Of a stretch of 64,000 nt of DNA, positions 22,087-34,500 are shown in pieces. The notes under the pieces are model-generated. The model was given only the letters and a program-made list of their open reading frames with translations, had not been told where the DNA came from and did not search any database. Each line of letters begins with the position of its first letter. Positions within the stretch are counted from its first letter, which is position 1. Location of the stretch: the NCBI GenBank assembly GCA_018806985.1, contig JADANN010000162.1, positions 1,633,501-1,697,500 of the forward strand. The letters run 5' to 3'. The DNA is from Angiostrongylus vasorum. Its lineage: Eukaryota > Nematoda > Chromadorea > Rhabditida > Metastrongylidae. The translations under genes and the position numbers were made by a program.

Positions 22087-23456
22087 GTAAATGAAGCTTG
22101 ATTCAGTTTAAGAGTTCAACTTAAACAGCACCGGCAGGGTTGGAGTTACAATTAACACCTCTGAAGAATAAGTGCATGACCATGCCTGCTAATATATGGA
22201 TGAAAACCTATATCGCAGTTAATTGACAAAATGTCTACTCTAGATTCATCCTAACCTTTAGGACTTTGATTGATTGTTCACCAAACATAGCGACGTAGCG
22301 ATTTTGGTGAGTATTCGACCACAGCGTATAACGAGAACGCAGACCTAAGTGAAACCAGTGAGAACAGCTACCTCGAACTTTAGAAACAGGATTTCTTAGA
22401 TTTCGTTTCACACGAAACTGCCCCCAACCACTTATACGGATCCCCGAACTTCTTGCGTTTGATTCGGTCCTTGGCCTCTGTTGTCCACTAAGGTATTCGA
22501 ACATCTCGCATGTGGAATCTGAATTCCATTCCAAAATGTTCGTTTTTCCACCGTTTTCAGTTAGAAATGTTGTATCAAAAACAGTGATTTTGTTGGCGAA
22601 GTAATAACTAAGCGAGGGCTATCTGCCTGCAAAAATTCCGTTATCCTTCCACGCCGATCACTTTTGTGTAGTTATAATCGAGCACTCGAGGAGAGATTCC
22701 TCAGTACGCCTGAATACCAGTTGCAATTGAGAGATTTCGACACAGATCTATGAAAATGCAATGAAGCAGTCGACACGTAGGTTTGCTTCCATGTAGCTTC
22801 TTTACCATGGTTAGTAAATAGATCGGATTCACCGTTAACAGTTGGTAAGTGCAAGAATATGGTTGCGATAACCATGGAATGGAGTACCATACTCATAAAG
22901 CATATCCAAAATTTCGGTGATCATTATCACTTTCCGTTTTGCACAAGGCCAGCCTGGAACAATTGTTTTCCCTAAACCTATGCTGTACTGAAACTTATGT
23001 TGAAATTAGAGGGCTGAAAGGTGATCAAAATCAGCCAAGAATTTATCCAAGCCGTTATGATTCGGAGTCTGTATGACTTACGTTATTAGCACACTGACGG
23101 CTGACGCACCAGGAACTGTATAGTAGTTAGCTGATTGAAATACAGTACTTATCGACTTTGTAAAAATTTGCCGCTCTGGACACTTTTGTTACTCCCGAGC
23201 AAATCTCAAACTTAGCTAACTGAAGTGTTTATTTGCATAATATCAAAACAACAATCAGGCTATGAAGTTAGAAAGTTCTACACAGTATTATATAGCATAC
23301 TCGTTGAGTTGACAAAGTAACATACATAAGATATTGTGCTAACCTTAGTGCAGAGTATTAAGTAACAGACTGAGAGGGCATGAAATATAAGTAGAAATAA
23401 TAGCTATGAAAGTATATAGCTCAATAATTGAAGAATGCCTGAAGTAAAGCACAAAG

Positions 23457-23927
23457 TTACGTAGAGTGTGCCACCAGTACCTCAGCATGTAGCGTGACGG
23501 TAGTCAAGCTTGAATAGGCGGTGAAGTTGGCAAGGTTGAACCGGCAGACGAAGCTACCTTCACAGGTAGTTATGAGTGGGAATGAATGTAGGACAACTAG
23601 GCAGGTCTCGCATCGAGCAATAGAAGTGCATAATATTAGAAACGTGGTAGAATAAATTGCAGAGAACATTTCCCGAAGAGTGTTTTCCAAAGTTAGGAAA
23701 GATAAACATTTGCGGAAAACATTCAGACTTCTTTCAAGTGTTTCTAGAGAGAAAAACGTAATGTTTTTAAAAGCACTTTTTTTCATGCAATGCCAGAAAC
23801 TTGCTGCTTCAGACAGTTCGTTGAACAGACCTGCGAACCCAATACAGCTTCCTTCGTGTGGATTGTTTCCACAGTGCAGGTCGTACCGTGTAGTGGTTAA
23901 GTCAACAGAGTAAGCTTTATAACACAA
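23457..23927 (-). other. Long unassigned open frame
   Basis: 156 codons without a stop, Leu/Ser/Thr/Cys-rich; no recognised motif and no convincing splice sites. By length alone it is at the edge of chance in this base composition. A weak plus-strand exon (23815-23879) overlaps it. Confidence 0.2.
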
Positions 23928-23978
23928 AAGACCGACTTCCTATAAACTACGGCATAAATAATCGATACATATATTTGC

Positions 23979-23979
<1 letters not shown>

Positions 23980-24017
<38 letters not shown>
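23980..24017. repeat. (TA)n microsatellite
   Basis: About 19 uninterrupted TA units. Confidence 0.98.
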
Positions 24018-24018
<1 letters not shown>

Positions 24019-25099
24019 GGGGTTATGTTGGCCGAAATTCCATCTGCTCATTTGCTTTCGTGTTTGAACTACGAACTCGGAAGCAAAAAAATGAACGAAA
24101 TATGTGTTATGGGCTCTAGAATATTTCATTCCATTCTCCAAATTTCATTTTATTCACTGTAGGCTGCTTCAGATTTTGGCAGCTTTTATGCTAACAGAAA
24201 AGATATAATATGAGCTAAAATATGTTGGTTTAAAAGTTAAACTGCTCATTATTTTTGCCTGAATGCATTGTATGCGATGCATCCCATGTAATGCATACTT
24301 CCTTTACTTTAAACATATTGGAATAAACAGGAAACAGGTACTCCACTTCACTGCCCAGCAAAGTTAAAGGTTAAAATCTTTGTTTTTTTGGGATGCTTCT
24401 GATAGTGGCTGGCGATTAGGGCGTTGATTGTGGAAAATGTACCGTTCCGCAAACGAAGCAACGATGTGTTGTTAATGGAATCCGCTATCGTAACGTTCTG
24501 AGACGTCTACTCTTCTTTTTACTACTTGACTCATTTGGAAAATGCTCTCTAAATATGTGAACGTGTATGGATGATCTGAACGATTTGTGAACGCGTTGCG
24601 TTTTCTACTGATCAAAAAGAGCAGGCCTGGTAGACAGAGATCGCAGCAGCGCTCTACCTAAGAAATGTGGTGGTCTTCATTAACCCATCAACTAAACTAA
24701 GTGATTTCGATTACTAATAAACCATTTCGTTATTTCCAAATTCGTTACCTCAAATAAGCCACAATAAATTCTGCTTAACTTCACGGCAGAGTTATCAAAC
24801 AACATTTACGGTTGATGAAATGAAATGTAGGAGTGACGGACTGAATACGTTTATGACAAAACAACGTGCCCACTAACACGTTACAGTTCGGATGAATTGC
24901 AAATAATGTATTTCATGTAAAAAAAGCAATTAATTTAACTTTTAAACCAATATCCTTTGGCTCATATCAGATCTTGCCTGTTGGAGTAGAAACCGTTAGA
25001 ATCTACAGAAGCCTACGAGTTCTGCTATTCCACAATGATGAAAATACGTTCTTCTAGAGCTCATAACAAACATATTGTTCACAATATCACTGAGATATA
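24018..25099. other. No gene seen
   Basis: AT-rich spacer between the TA microsatellite and a family-C copy. Confidence 0.6.
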
Positions 25100-25320
25100 G
25101 TGCCGTTAGCAATCACCCGTCAATGACCGATAGAACTAGCTGAGAGACAGGCGAAACGAAGGACCCGCATGGTGTGGTGGTGAACGCGTTACTCCCCGGA
25201 AAGGACAATTGCGCGTTCGTTCCCCACCGCAGACACCTGCGGTCCGGAGTTTTGCAAATATCACAGCAATTTTGTGGTTGTATTGCGCTTAATACCCTGC
25301 CATAAAAATTATAGAAGGCA
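25100..25320 (+). repeat. Family-C solo copy
   Basis: Well-preserved plus copy: AGCTGAGAGACAGGCGAAAC through the tRNA-like boxes to TTGCAAATATC. No inverted partner nearby. Confidence 0.85.
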
Positions 25321-25791
25321 GAAAATAGGAATTAAAGCACATGTCGTTCATTTCTTGTTCTAAAACACCAAAGCAAACGAACAAATGGATCTTCGCCCAG
25401 CTTGGCCCCCGTATACTGTTAACCTATCCGTCGTCCATGTTTGCGCCGAATTTTCGCAAAGAATTTTTGTAACCTAAATTTCGCTAACAATTTTTCGCAA
25501 GTTTTGCGATTTAAAACAGCTTGAAAGAATAACAGGGCAGTGTACGAAAATTTTATATACGTTTAGGGAGATCGAAGAAAGTTTGCTCTTCTAGCTTGTC
25601 AAGTTAGAAATTCCTTAAATGACTCATTGTTGAAGAAATCCTAGTAAATGCCCTCCTTTATTGATAAACCTACTTGAGGTTGTTAGAAAACCTCATTGAA
25701 AATGTGTTGTTTCCTTTCCATTAATCACGAGGTTCTTATACAGCATGTACATTTACTTCCGTACAAAAACACATGAAATAATACATTGGCT

Positions 25792-25822
25792 GAAGTTTTG
25801 GCAGTGTCACCTTCTTCAGGGC
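25792..25822 (-). ncRNA. Hammerhead-like core, mutated copy
   Basis: Minus strand: CCTGAAGAAGGTGACACTGCC then AAAACTTC. The first core half is intact, GAAA has become AAAA, and stem II is weak. About 430 bp away is the plus-strand text CAATGCCGAGGTTAAT, also found near the 62.3-kb copy. Confidence 0.4.
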
Positions 25823-27179
25823 CTGAAATGGTATATTGATATGTCTTACAATGCCTGATAACCCTACAATGAATAGAAGGGAGGAACTGCCAGAGATCAC
25901 GCGCTCTCTGTGGCCCCGTGTCTTCGCATCGTTTTTTTGAAGTGGGGTGGAGAAGTGATCAACCATATGCGACTCAAATCTGCTCTTCTTCCTCAGTGGA
26001 AGACATGTTAAAAAACGGTGCTTTTTTTCGAGAAGCTGTTAATCATGCGATTTCCATATCGATTTTCATCTTTCTGTATGTGTTAATGAAGCGTTTGGCG
26101 TAGAAAATTGGATATTAGCATACCCTTCCACATTCTGGGGGAAGGCGATACTCCCGAAACGCCAATTACTGTTGCGTCGTATGTAATTTTGCACGGAAGT
26201 AAAACGCGTGCTGTGTAATAACCTGGTGATTGCTGGAAAAGAAATCGACACAGTCATAATCCAATGCCGAGGTTAATAGAAAGACGATCTTAGGAACTCT
26301 TATCAAGACAGCTGTCGAAAAACTAGCTTCGGACAATATACGTGAAATGGAACAGTATGAGTGGTAAGTTCGGAAGAGTTCGTGCAACGATTACCGCGAT
26401 TCGATATAAAAGCTTCACCTGTATGTACTATGTGCGATCCTCATTTTATCGCCGAGTTACTCAAGCAGGCTACACTGAAACTAAAGTAGTTTCTGTCCCA
26501 TACCAGTACAAAACGTTGGAATTATCTGTTGGAGACAACCCTGAATTGTCACGTAGATATTTGGATGTCACTTCGTTGCAGGTTAGGGGGCTGAATCGAT
26601 GGGCAGGAAACAATCTGAGCTGACAAGCACACATGCTCCGTTAGGTATGTGAGGTACTAAATGTAAAGGCGGATATCATTATCTGAACTTATCTGTATGT
26701 CACAACAAGTATTTTTAGTCAGCGTTCAACTTCCAATTCGCTATCCTGAAGATGCATCAAGGTGCCTTGTGACTATTCATCTTGCGATACTTCATATTAC
26801 TAGGACTCACAGGATTGAGAGGTAAACAGCAGTCACTTTCGCTCGATCTCCTATTGGCTGTCCAACACGATTTAGCAAGCGCCCTCTTTTTTGTGGTTAA
26901 TAGTAGTTTTTAGATATTAGGTGAAGAAAAGCATAAAAACATGGTTACAGACGCAGAAGATAACATGACCATTGCGATTCAACATACATCGCTTCTTAAT
27001 GGAATCTTGTTGCAGAGAACATTCTTTGTGAAATGTTCTCTAATTCATACTTCATTATGTCTCTCATATTGATTATGCACTTCTCTTAACGCTACTTACT
27101 CCTGTCACGTAATCTATTGTTCGGCTCAAAAGCCTCCCACCTAACTTGCATTCATAGCAATGCATAACCACTTGGCCAA

Positions 27180-29160
27180 GTAGCACAGCTCTCTAGGATG
27201 GATCTTGCGCCCTTCTCCGCACCATAACACTGTAGGATGTAAGATTGAACCCAGAAGAACGTCTGAAGGAAATCACATTGGGAACCACGGACTAGAATGG
27301 AATGAGTAGGGTGAACGACTCTCTGAGTTTATCATGACGAACAAGGACGTTCATGATAACTAGTAATTCAAGAAGCTCCGCTGTCAGCCCTGAACGTCAG
27401 AGTCTACCAATGGAGAGCACGATAACGAAATAGACCACAGCACAGCAGGTCAAAAAGCCTTGCCTAACAGATGTCACTGTTGTTCAAAAAATTCCACCGA
27501 GATCAGACCATTCCCCTCTTTGTGCAAGATCTCATTTGCCGTCGAAAGGAGAAAAACCCGCCAAACTCAAAAAAAGAGGTTCTAAAACCATCATAAACTG
27601 GGATTTATTCAGTTCAATAGTCGGCTGTTGGAAAGGTGCTGTTCCCGACAATATCGCCGAGGAATATGATCAGCTCATTCAACATCTTCTCCTTACCGCT
27701 ATGAAAGCTGATAGATCGAAAGTCACCAAGAGACATCTGTCTCCAGAAACACTCGAGCTGATACGCAAGCGTGGAATCGCACGAACTGCAAGCAACCGCC
27801 AACTCACTTCCGAACTTACGAAACAATGAAGACAGGCGATAAAAGAAGATCTTATACACAGACTAGGAAAAGCATTCGCAGAGCTCATCGAAGCTTCGAT
27901 GATTACAAAACAAAGGTGATTACACTTACACTCCGACGTCCAGAGAGAACAGTTTACTACTCAAATATTTTCAACAGCACGTCATCCTGCCCTCATATGA
28001 AATAAAGGAGCTCATGCTACCGGTTCTCCCTTTCGAAATCCGAAATGCTATTTTATCGGTGAAAAATCGAACACCAGTTCCAAATAGGATAATATCTGTA
28101 TACCCTGCGAACCTTCCACCAGTGCTCAGAAAGACAGTGGCTCGGCTCCTCTTCTTAATTTACCTGACTGAATGCAAGGTTCCTACTCATAGGAAGACTA
28201 GTGAGGCGGTGCTGTTGCTCAAGAATGGTGACCTCCACGATATCGGCAACTGTCGCCTAATCTGCCTGAGGTCCGTTGTCTACAAAATCCTCACTCGAGT
28301 CATCCTAAACAAGATTAACAGAACGCTGGACGAAGCAAAATCGTGTAAACAGGTAGGGTTTGGAAAAAGAATTCAGCGCGAGAAGCCCCACATCCACACA
28401 TTAACAAAAATTATTGAAATATGGCGAGAGCACAAGATACCGCTCTGTCTCGCTCACTTTCATCGATTTAAAGAAGGCTTCTGACTCAGTTAAGATAAAA
28501 GCAGTCATGGAACCCCAAAATAGCTAGGCAGTCCCTGCTCAGTGTATGAAGGTTCTTCGTGAGCAATATGAAAATTTCACAAAGAAGATTTCACTATTCT
28601 AGAACGATATTAACATCGACGTCAAAGGAGTAGTTAAGCACTGTGATACTATCTCGCCGAAATTATTCACCATCACTCTCACGAACGTCATGTGCACAGT
28701 GGAATGGAGAAACATGGTTGTGAAAATCGATTGTCGGTGATTACACCACCTTCGCTTTACATCGTTCTTATAACATCAAACATTAGCGAAGAGAAACGAA
28801 AGCTCGCGGTCTTTGATAAAGCCTGTAGAAAGACGATGTTGACGAGGAACGGGAGACGTAATGCGCGTAAACTACAACCGATGGAGAAGAGCCGCTAGTG
28901 CCTGGATTCCTCGGGACCTCGGGATATTAAACGTACTACAGGAAGACCACTAAACCGATGGTCAGGGCTGTTCACGAAAACCCTAGAAGAAAGGTGTGGT
29001 CCTCAACCAGTACCTAGAACGAGCAGAACTCACTGAGCTATTTCTGCACGCAACAAGGAAAAAATGGAATTTTTTACTGGCGTACGCTTGAGTCACTTGG
29101 CGACGAACGGGACGAAGAGTGGTACAGGTCATACCTTGCAAATCTGTTCCACAAGACCAT
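27180..29160 (+). mobile_element. RTE-type LINE remnant, endonuclease to reverse transcriptase
   Basis: The best-preserved LINE here. The endonuclease end shows GLEWNE and LSEFIMTNK near 27290-27350. Next comes an open stretch 27536-27829 (KGEKPAKLKKRGSKTIINWD, RKRGIARTASNRQLTSEL), then 28014-28484 with the fingers and palm of the reverse transcriptase (LTECKVPTHRKTSEAVLLLK; DIGNCRLICLRSVVYKI; NRTLDEAKSC). Downstream pieces up to about 29130 match the C-terminal linker. Stops and shifts disable it, and an expected catalytic FADD is not readable. The order and motifs match RTE-1-like elements abundant in hookworm genomes. No protein is predicted to be made. Confidence 0.85.
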
Positions 29161-29289
29161 GCATTATGGCTAACTGAACTCCTTACGTACGCTGCTTCTA
29201 TTCACTACACCACTTCATTTTGTCATTTACCGCACATACATGTCGGAATAGAATTGTGTGATTGTTGTGTTAATATTATTCTCACTAAT

Positions 29290-29311
29290 GGTTTAAATAC
29301 CCAAGTCTGGA
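29290..29311 (+). other. SL1 spliced-leader-like 22-mer
   Basis: GGTTTAAATACCCAAGTCTG followed by GA matches the nematode SL1 leader (GGTTTAATTACCCAAGTTTG, AG) at 18 of 22 positions and 16 of the first 17. No GT donor and no Sm site follow, so it is not an intact SL RNA gene; it may be a relic or a retroposed trans-spliced end. Confidence 0.4.
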
Positions 29312-30418
29312 AATTTAGCATATCGCTGCAAATAAAGAGATCTACTTAGCGGAATCAAAAGCAACACGAAAAATCCACCATATTTGCTTCTAATAAATGC
29401 AAACTTCCCACTCAGCATCATTATGCTTGTATTTCACAAAATGAGCTGTCGTGAAAAAATAACAGGCAGTAAATGAAAAAGTTAGTCGTAATTAAGTTAC
29501 TACCAATATTTGTTGACTTTGTAAAAATGTTTCGGTTCTTTATAAAACCTCGTCATGGCCTGCCGTCTTTAGGTGTACCAGGCATTCAGCTCAAGCATTA
29601 ATCAACTTCTATGGATGACAGGATAGTTACCTGTTTTTACCGGAACAGAATTAGCGCGACTACTACTATTATAAATTCTTATAAAAGCACTATCCCAAGA
29701 AAAACCCCTGTATTCAAGTAGTTGCTAGACAAGGGAGCGAATCGCAGACGCACTTAGACTCGCATAAAAAATCATGGTGCCTGCAGTAAAACGTTTTCAT
29801 CGAAGACGATAGGCGAGAAAAATGAAATAGGTAGAAAATGTGCTAGGAACCACATGAGCCGTGTAATATTGTTATTGAAGGCAAATGAACAACAACAATG
29901 ATTAAGAAAATGCCAATTTGTGCTATCATGAGGGCCCAGATTTTTTCTTCTCTCTGATTTTTCTTGGTTTTCCCTTCTATGTCCACATCATTGTGTCTCA
30001 TTTTGCTGCGTTTCTGTCTTTAGAAAATTGTTTTTTCAGCACTTTGCTGCCTCATCTACAGTGCATTATCATGTTTCCTCTTTCAAAGCAGTGAGTAGAT
30101 TCATCTCCAGTGCTGAATATTTTCTGTAGGCAACGTGATCGCGAAATTGCAGAAGTGTGGTAGTATAAAAAAGTACCAAAGTGGTAGAAGTGCAATAATG
30201 TTCTTCGTTCCCTTCACCTGCACAGAAATTCCGAATTGTAATAAGGCAGCAGGGTTCTCGTGACAGCAGTTGTTTGGGAATGTCCTGGCACTCTTATCTT
30301 AATTTTAAAAGCACCAAACATCAAAGAGCTGCTAGTTCGCTTCGTGATGTACAGAGTGCACATGACCAAGGCAGTTCAGGGACAAAAAATTTATGAAATT
30401 TCGTATAATATCGACCGT
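29312..30418. other. No gene seen
   Basis: AT-rich; no exon or repeat family recognised. Confidence 0.55.
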
Positions 30419-30653
30419 TTTAGGATCGAGATGAAGAGATGGCATATAGGTCTCCCCCATGACAGTGGTCATTTCTGACATTAGCTTGGTTCGAATGTGT
30501 AGCTGCATTTGCTTGCTCTTGTCCTGAGTAGTCCTGATGATTTCAGGATCTAGATGAGAAGGTGACATATAGATCTCTTAGAGATCTCTTCCATGCTTGG
30601 TTTTGCTGGGCTGTTCAGCCGCATTTACTTGTTTTTTGTCCTGAGTAGTCCAC
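30419..30653. repeat. Tandem duplication of about 115 bp, coding-like on minus
   Basis: Two units share AGGATC.AGATGA, GACATATA/GGCATATA, and end TTGTCCTGAGTAGTCC. On the minus strand both can read TTQDK... and ...SLHLDPK / SHLDPE, but the left-hand frame has a stop. Confidence 0.6.
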
Positions 30654-31398
30654 GGGAAATGCCGGAGGAAAAGCTGGTCGCCTGACCAATTTCATAGTAA
30701 TGTGTATCCTCAAAGCGTTAAGAGTATTTTTAAAAAAGCTGGCACAATTTTCATCAAACCAGACATCACAACGCACACCTTTGCAAGAATGGTTTTTCAC
30801 TTTTCAGACCCACCGCAGTGTGTCTCAAGCGAGTAAACCGATAAACCGGGAATGGACGATGAAAAGAGGACAGCAAATAGAAGATAAGACCACCCTAATG
30901 GGCCCTGCAAAGTTCAAGGCGTCTTCGAAAAGCATCACAAACCAATTAAATAAATCTCCGCCTTCGTTTGTTTAAATCGTTTTACTCAATGAATCGTTTG
31001 GAATTTAGGACCCTCACCCTTCCCAGACCCTAAATGTTTTTCAGGTCTGAAGCCAAGTTATACTGTAGGCGCATCGTGAACGGTTAGATTCACACATTTA
31101 TTTATACAGTAATACAGCTTATCCAAACAAAGTCATTTATTTGCTAGACTCCTATTAAGGATCTATCGAAAGACAAAAACGAGATACAATTTTTCTCCTC
31201 TTTCTTTCTTTATGTAACATATTATGGATACATCGAGTACGTGGGCGGATGGACTACCACTAAATAAAATCGTTCATAAGTTGTATGGGCAAGAGAAACT
31301 CGTAAAGCATCAGTTAAGCAAAATGAACAATGTGATCATTATGCATCTGATTGCACGCATTATACCATGAGCGACAACAGTTCCAAGATGTTTTGCCT

Positions 31399-31501
31399 TT
31401 ACAAAGTGAACGAACGTGGCTTGGTGAGCTCTTCCTCCACTGATTCCTGGTTCGAGGTCTCCACTGACATTGACATCGAGTCACGTCGACGACGCTCCTC
31501 C
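31399..31501 (-). CDS. Zinc-finger gene terminal exon
   Basis: 33 codons and TAA after TTTTCTTAG: EERRRRDSMSMSVETSNQES and then an acidic stretch ending KPRSFTL. Joins the finger exon in phase (AG|G = Arg). The intron is 2.3 kb and contains the 32-kb palindrome. AATAAA hexamers lie about 265-300 bp downstream. Confidence 0.82.
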
Positions 31502-34500
31502 CTAAGAAAAGTCATGCGACATTCCGATAAATCACATGCTTGACGTTCTTATCAGAGCAATATTTACGACTTTTCTCCAAAATTTTATTGTTCCTGTCAA
31601 ATTTCTAGTTTTTAGTTAAGTCGTAATTCTTATCTGGATGTTTCAGTCTTCTTGTCTCCATGGGATTTCTGACATCATTATGGGTGGCAAAGTTTAAAGA
31701 AAGTTAGGTCGTAAAAACATTGACAACACTCCCAATAGTTGGAAACGGTTATGTCTTTCCAACCGATAATTTCAGGCTTTGCAGATGTCTATGGAAATAA
31801 ATAGCTCCAGCAAGTAAACGGAAAAAGTTATAACTTCAATTGTGACGATCAACACAACGTATAGTCCTCACAGAAAGAGGAACTTTATGAATAAATGTTC
31901 GAAATTTTGACTTATTATTTACTGCCTACTCTTTTTAGCGGCAGGTTATGCGTTGCGAAATATAACTTTAGTGATGCTGAGATATTTGCAAAACTCTGGA
32001 CTGCAGGTGCCTATGGTGGGGGAACGAACGCGCTATTGTCCTTTCCGGGGAGTAGCGCGCTCACCTACCACACCATGCAGGGTCCTTCGTTTCGCCTGTC
32101 TCTCAGCTAGTTCTATTGATCTTTTGCCATCAGCAATCACCCGTGAGCGGGATTGATCTGGGGGGCCCAAATCGGCAACGAACCCAGTTAAGCTGAGGCT
32201 GCAGTTATAATCACAATTTTGACCTTATTATTTACTAAAAAGAGTAGGCAGTAAATAATAAGTCAAAATTGTGATTATAACTGCAGCCTCAGCTTAACTG
32301 GGTTCGTTGCCGATTTGGGCCCCCCAGATCAATCCCGCTCACGGGTGATTGCTGATGGCAAAAGATCAATAGAACTAGCTGAGAGACAGGCGAAACGAAG
32401 GACCCGCATGGTGTGGTGGCGAACGCGTTACTCGCGCAGAAAGGACAATAGCGCGTTCGTTCCCCGCCGCAAACACCTGCGGTCTGGAGTTTCGCAAATA
32501 TCTCAGCATTATCTTTGTTAAATACTCCGTTCACTAAAAGATTACTGTGTGCATAGAACTGATGAAATTCCCAACAGTAGTACTCTAGTGGTCTAGTAGT
32601 TCCCCACCGCAAGCTATGGCCGTTTTGTTCGAGAGCTTGTCAAGAGTAGGGTGAACTTCAAATAGAAGCACAGAGTCGCTCATCACTTTGTGAGAAATGT
32701 AAAAGCAATGGAGCGTCACCATTTGGTGATCATGGTGCATGTTCAGCATCTGAATGATTAAGTAAGTCATTTGCGACATCTCCTTACCTCTGTAGCTGTA
32801 CCAACGACGACCAATTCGCTGGATATCGAATAGATATTTTCGTCCCTGAATGACTTCATCGATCAATTATTTGTGCTCAGAATGATTCACTACTCAAGTA
32901 TTTTGATACCAAACCTTCTTATCAAATTGTAAACAGATTTTTCAGAAGTAAACAAAAGAAATGGTTGATTTTACTGGGTTTGTGGCTGAGAGTGTACAAT
33001 TGAAGAGTAGAGAACGCAAAAAAAGAAAACTACGTGAACCAAACAGTCTTCTTATTATGAAAATGGTGAAAGGGCACCATCGTCTACACTTAAATTCCCC
33101 TTATGCCGGTGGAAGTGCTTAGCGTGCACAAATTAATCACGATGCCAAGTTGAACGTGATTCCTTGTATCGTCGAGGCAGATTGCAACCAAAAGTAGTCA
33201 CGAGTCATGGAAAAAACAAAAGTTGATAAAGTCGTAGCACACGAGGATTCCGAATTTCCATTACAGTTACGTCCGCGAACTGATAACCAGTAAGGAGTCA
33301 ACAAGCTAAGACACCAAAAATCAAAGATAAGGATGCTTAGGAGAGCGATGAAGATCTAAGACAGTTTGACTATAGCAAACAGGTGCAAAAAATAATGAAC
33401 TGGAAAAAGGATGAAAGTAAAGGAGCAGAGTGGGATGAAGGAAACCAAAAAAGCGAATAGGAAGAACTGGGTGGTGAGGAGATGGAGGAGGAGAGAGGGA
33501 ATATGAATAAAACTTTTGAGGAAAAAAATATTAGGAAGAAAGCAAAGTTAAAAAAAAAACAGGAGCGGATCCAAATACCTGTGACATAATCACTCATTTT
33601 TAGCATTCCCTATTCGAAATTACCATCTCGAATCTCAAATAATGACTTCCATTGCAAGTAATGCAAGGGAATTTCGCACAATTTCTTTCATCCCTCGTTT
33701 AAAGCCATTCTTTTTCAGAAAACCATTTACTCAGGAGTCGTTACAGAATTCCGGGATGAATACTCCCACCTTGCATTTTCCACAATCTGATGGCGTCTTA
33801 TATGCTTCTCGAGCATTGCTGGGCTCTTTGAAACGTGTCTACAGTGCGGACATCGTCTTGACCCCTGATCGATGCTTTCCGGAAGTGCAACCCCATGACG
33901 ATAGTACTTGTGGAAGTGAATGTAGCGTGCTTCTCTCGTTGTGAATTGGCAACCCGGAAGATCGCATCTAAAATAAACTTTTTGTTTTTTTTGAAGAATT
34001 TTGTGGTGTTTTGTAACAATGAGATCTTTGTTATTTATAGACAACAATAATCGGTATTGGTCTTCGTGAACGATATAATAGTTCGGCTAACAGGCTCTTG
34101 TGCACTACTGGATTGAATAAAAGTAAAAAATAAAAGGCGAAAAGATAGAGCTCTCGGCGTCGATCAATCCCCTGAGAAATGCGCCATGCTTCCGACTTCA
34201 TTAAGCATCGTTTGAATGTGATTGAATTCATATCTGGCTTTTTAGAATGACTCGCGGTGGCCTACCGATGTATCGAGCCAGTGCTGCTATCCTCCCAGAC
34301 AAGTCTGGTACCAATTTGCGTAATAATTTACTTCTACCATATCCACCGTCTAATTTATCAGTAAGGGCTGCAAGAAGAGATATACCAAAAGTCGTAAGGA
34401 GATGCCAATATATTCGAAGGGTGAATCACTCGAAATTACTTGTGAAGACGAATAAACGAACTCACTTAATAGGAGGGTTTCGATGGTAGATTGTTACATG

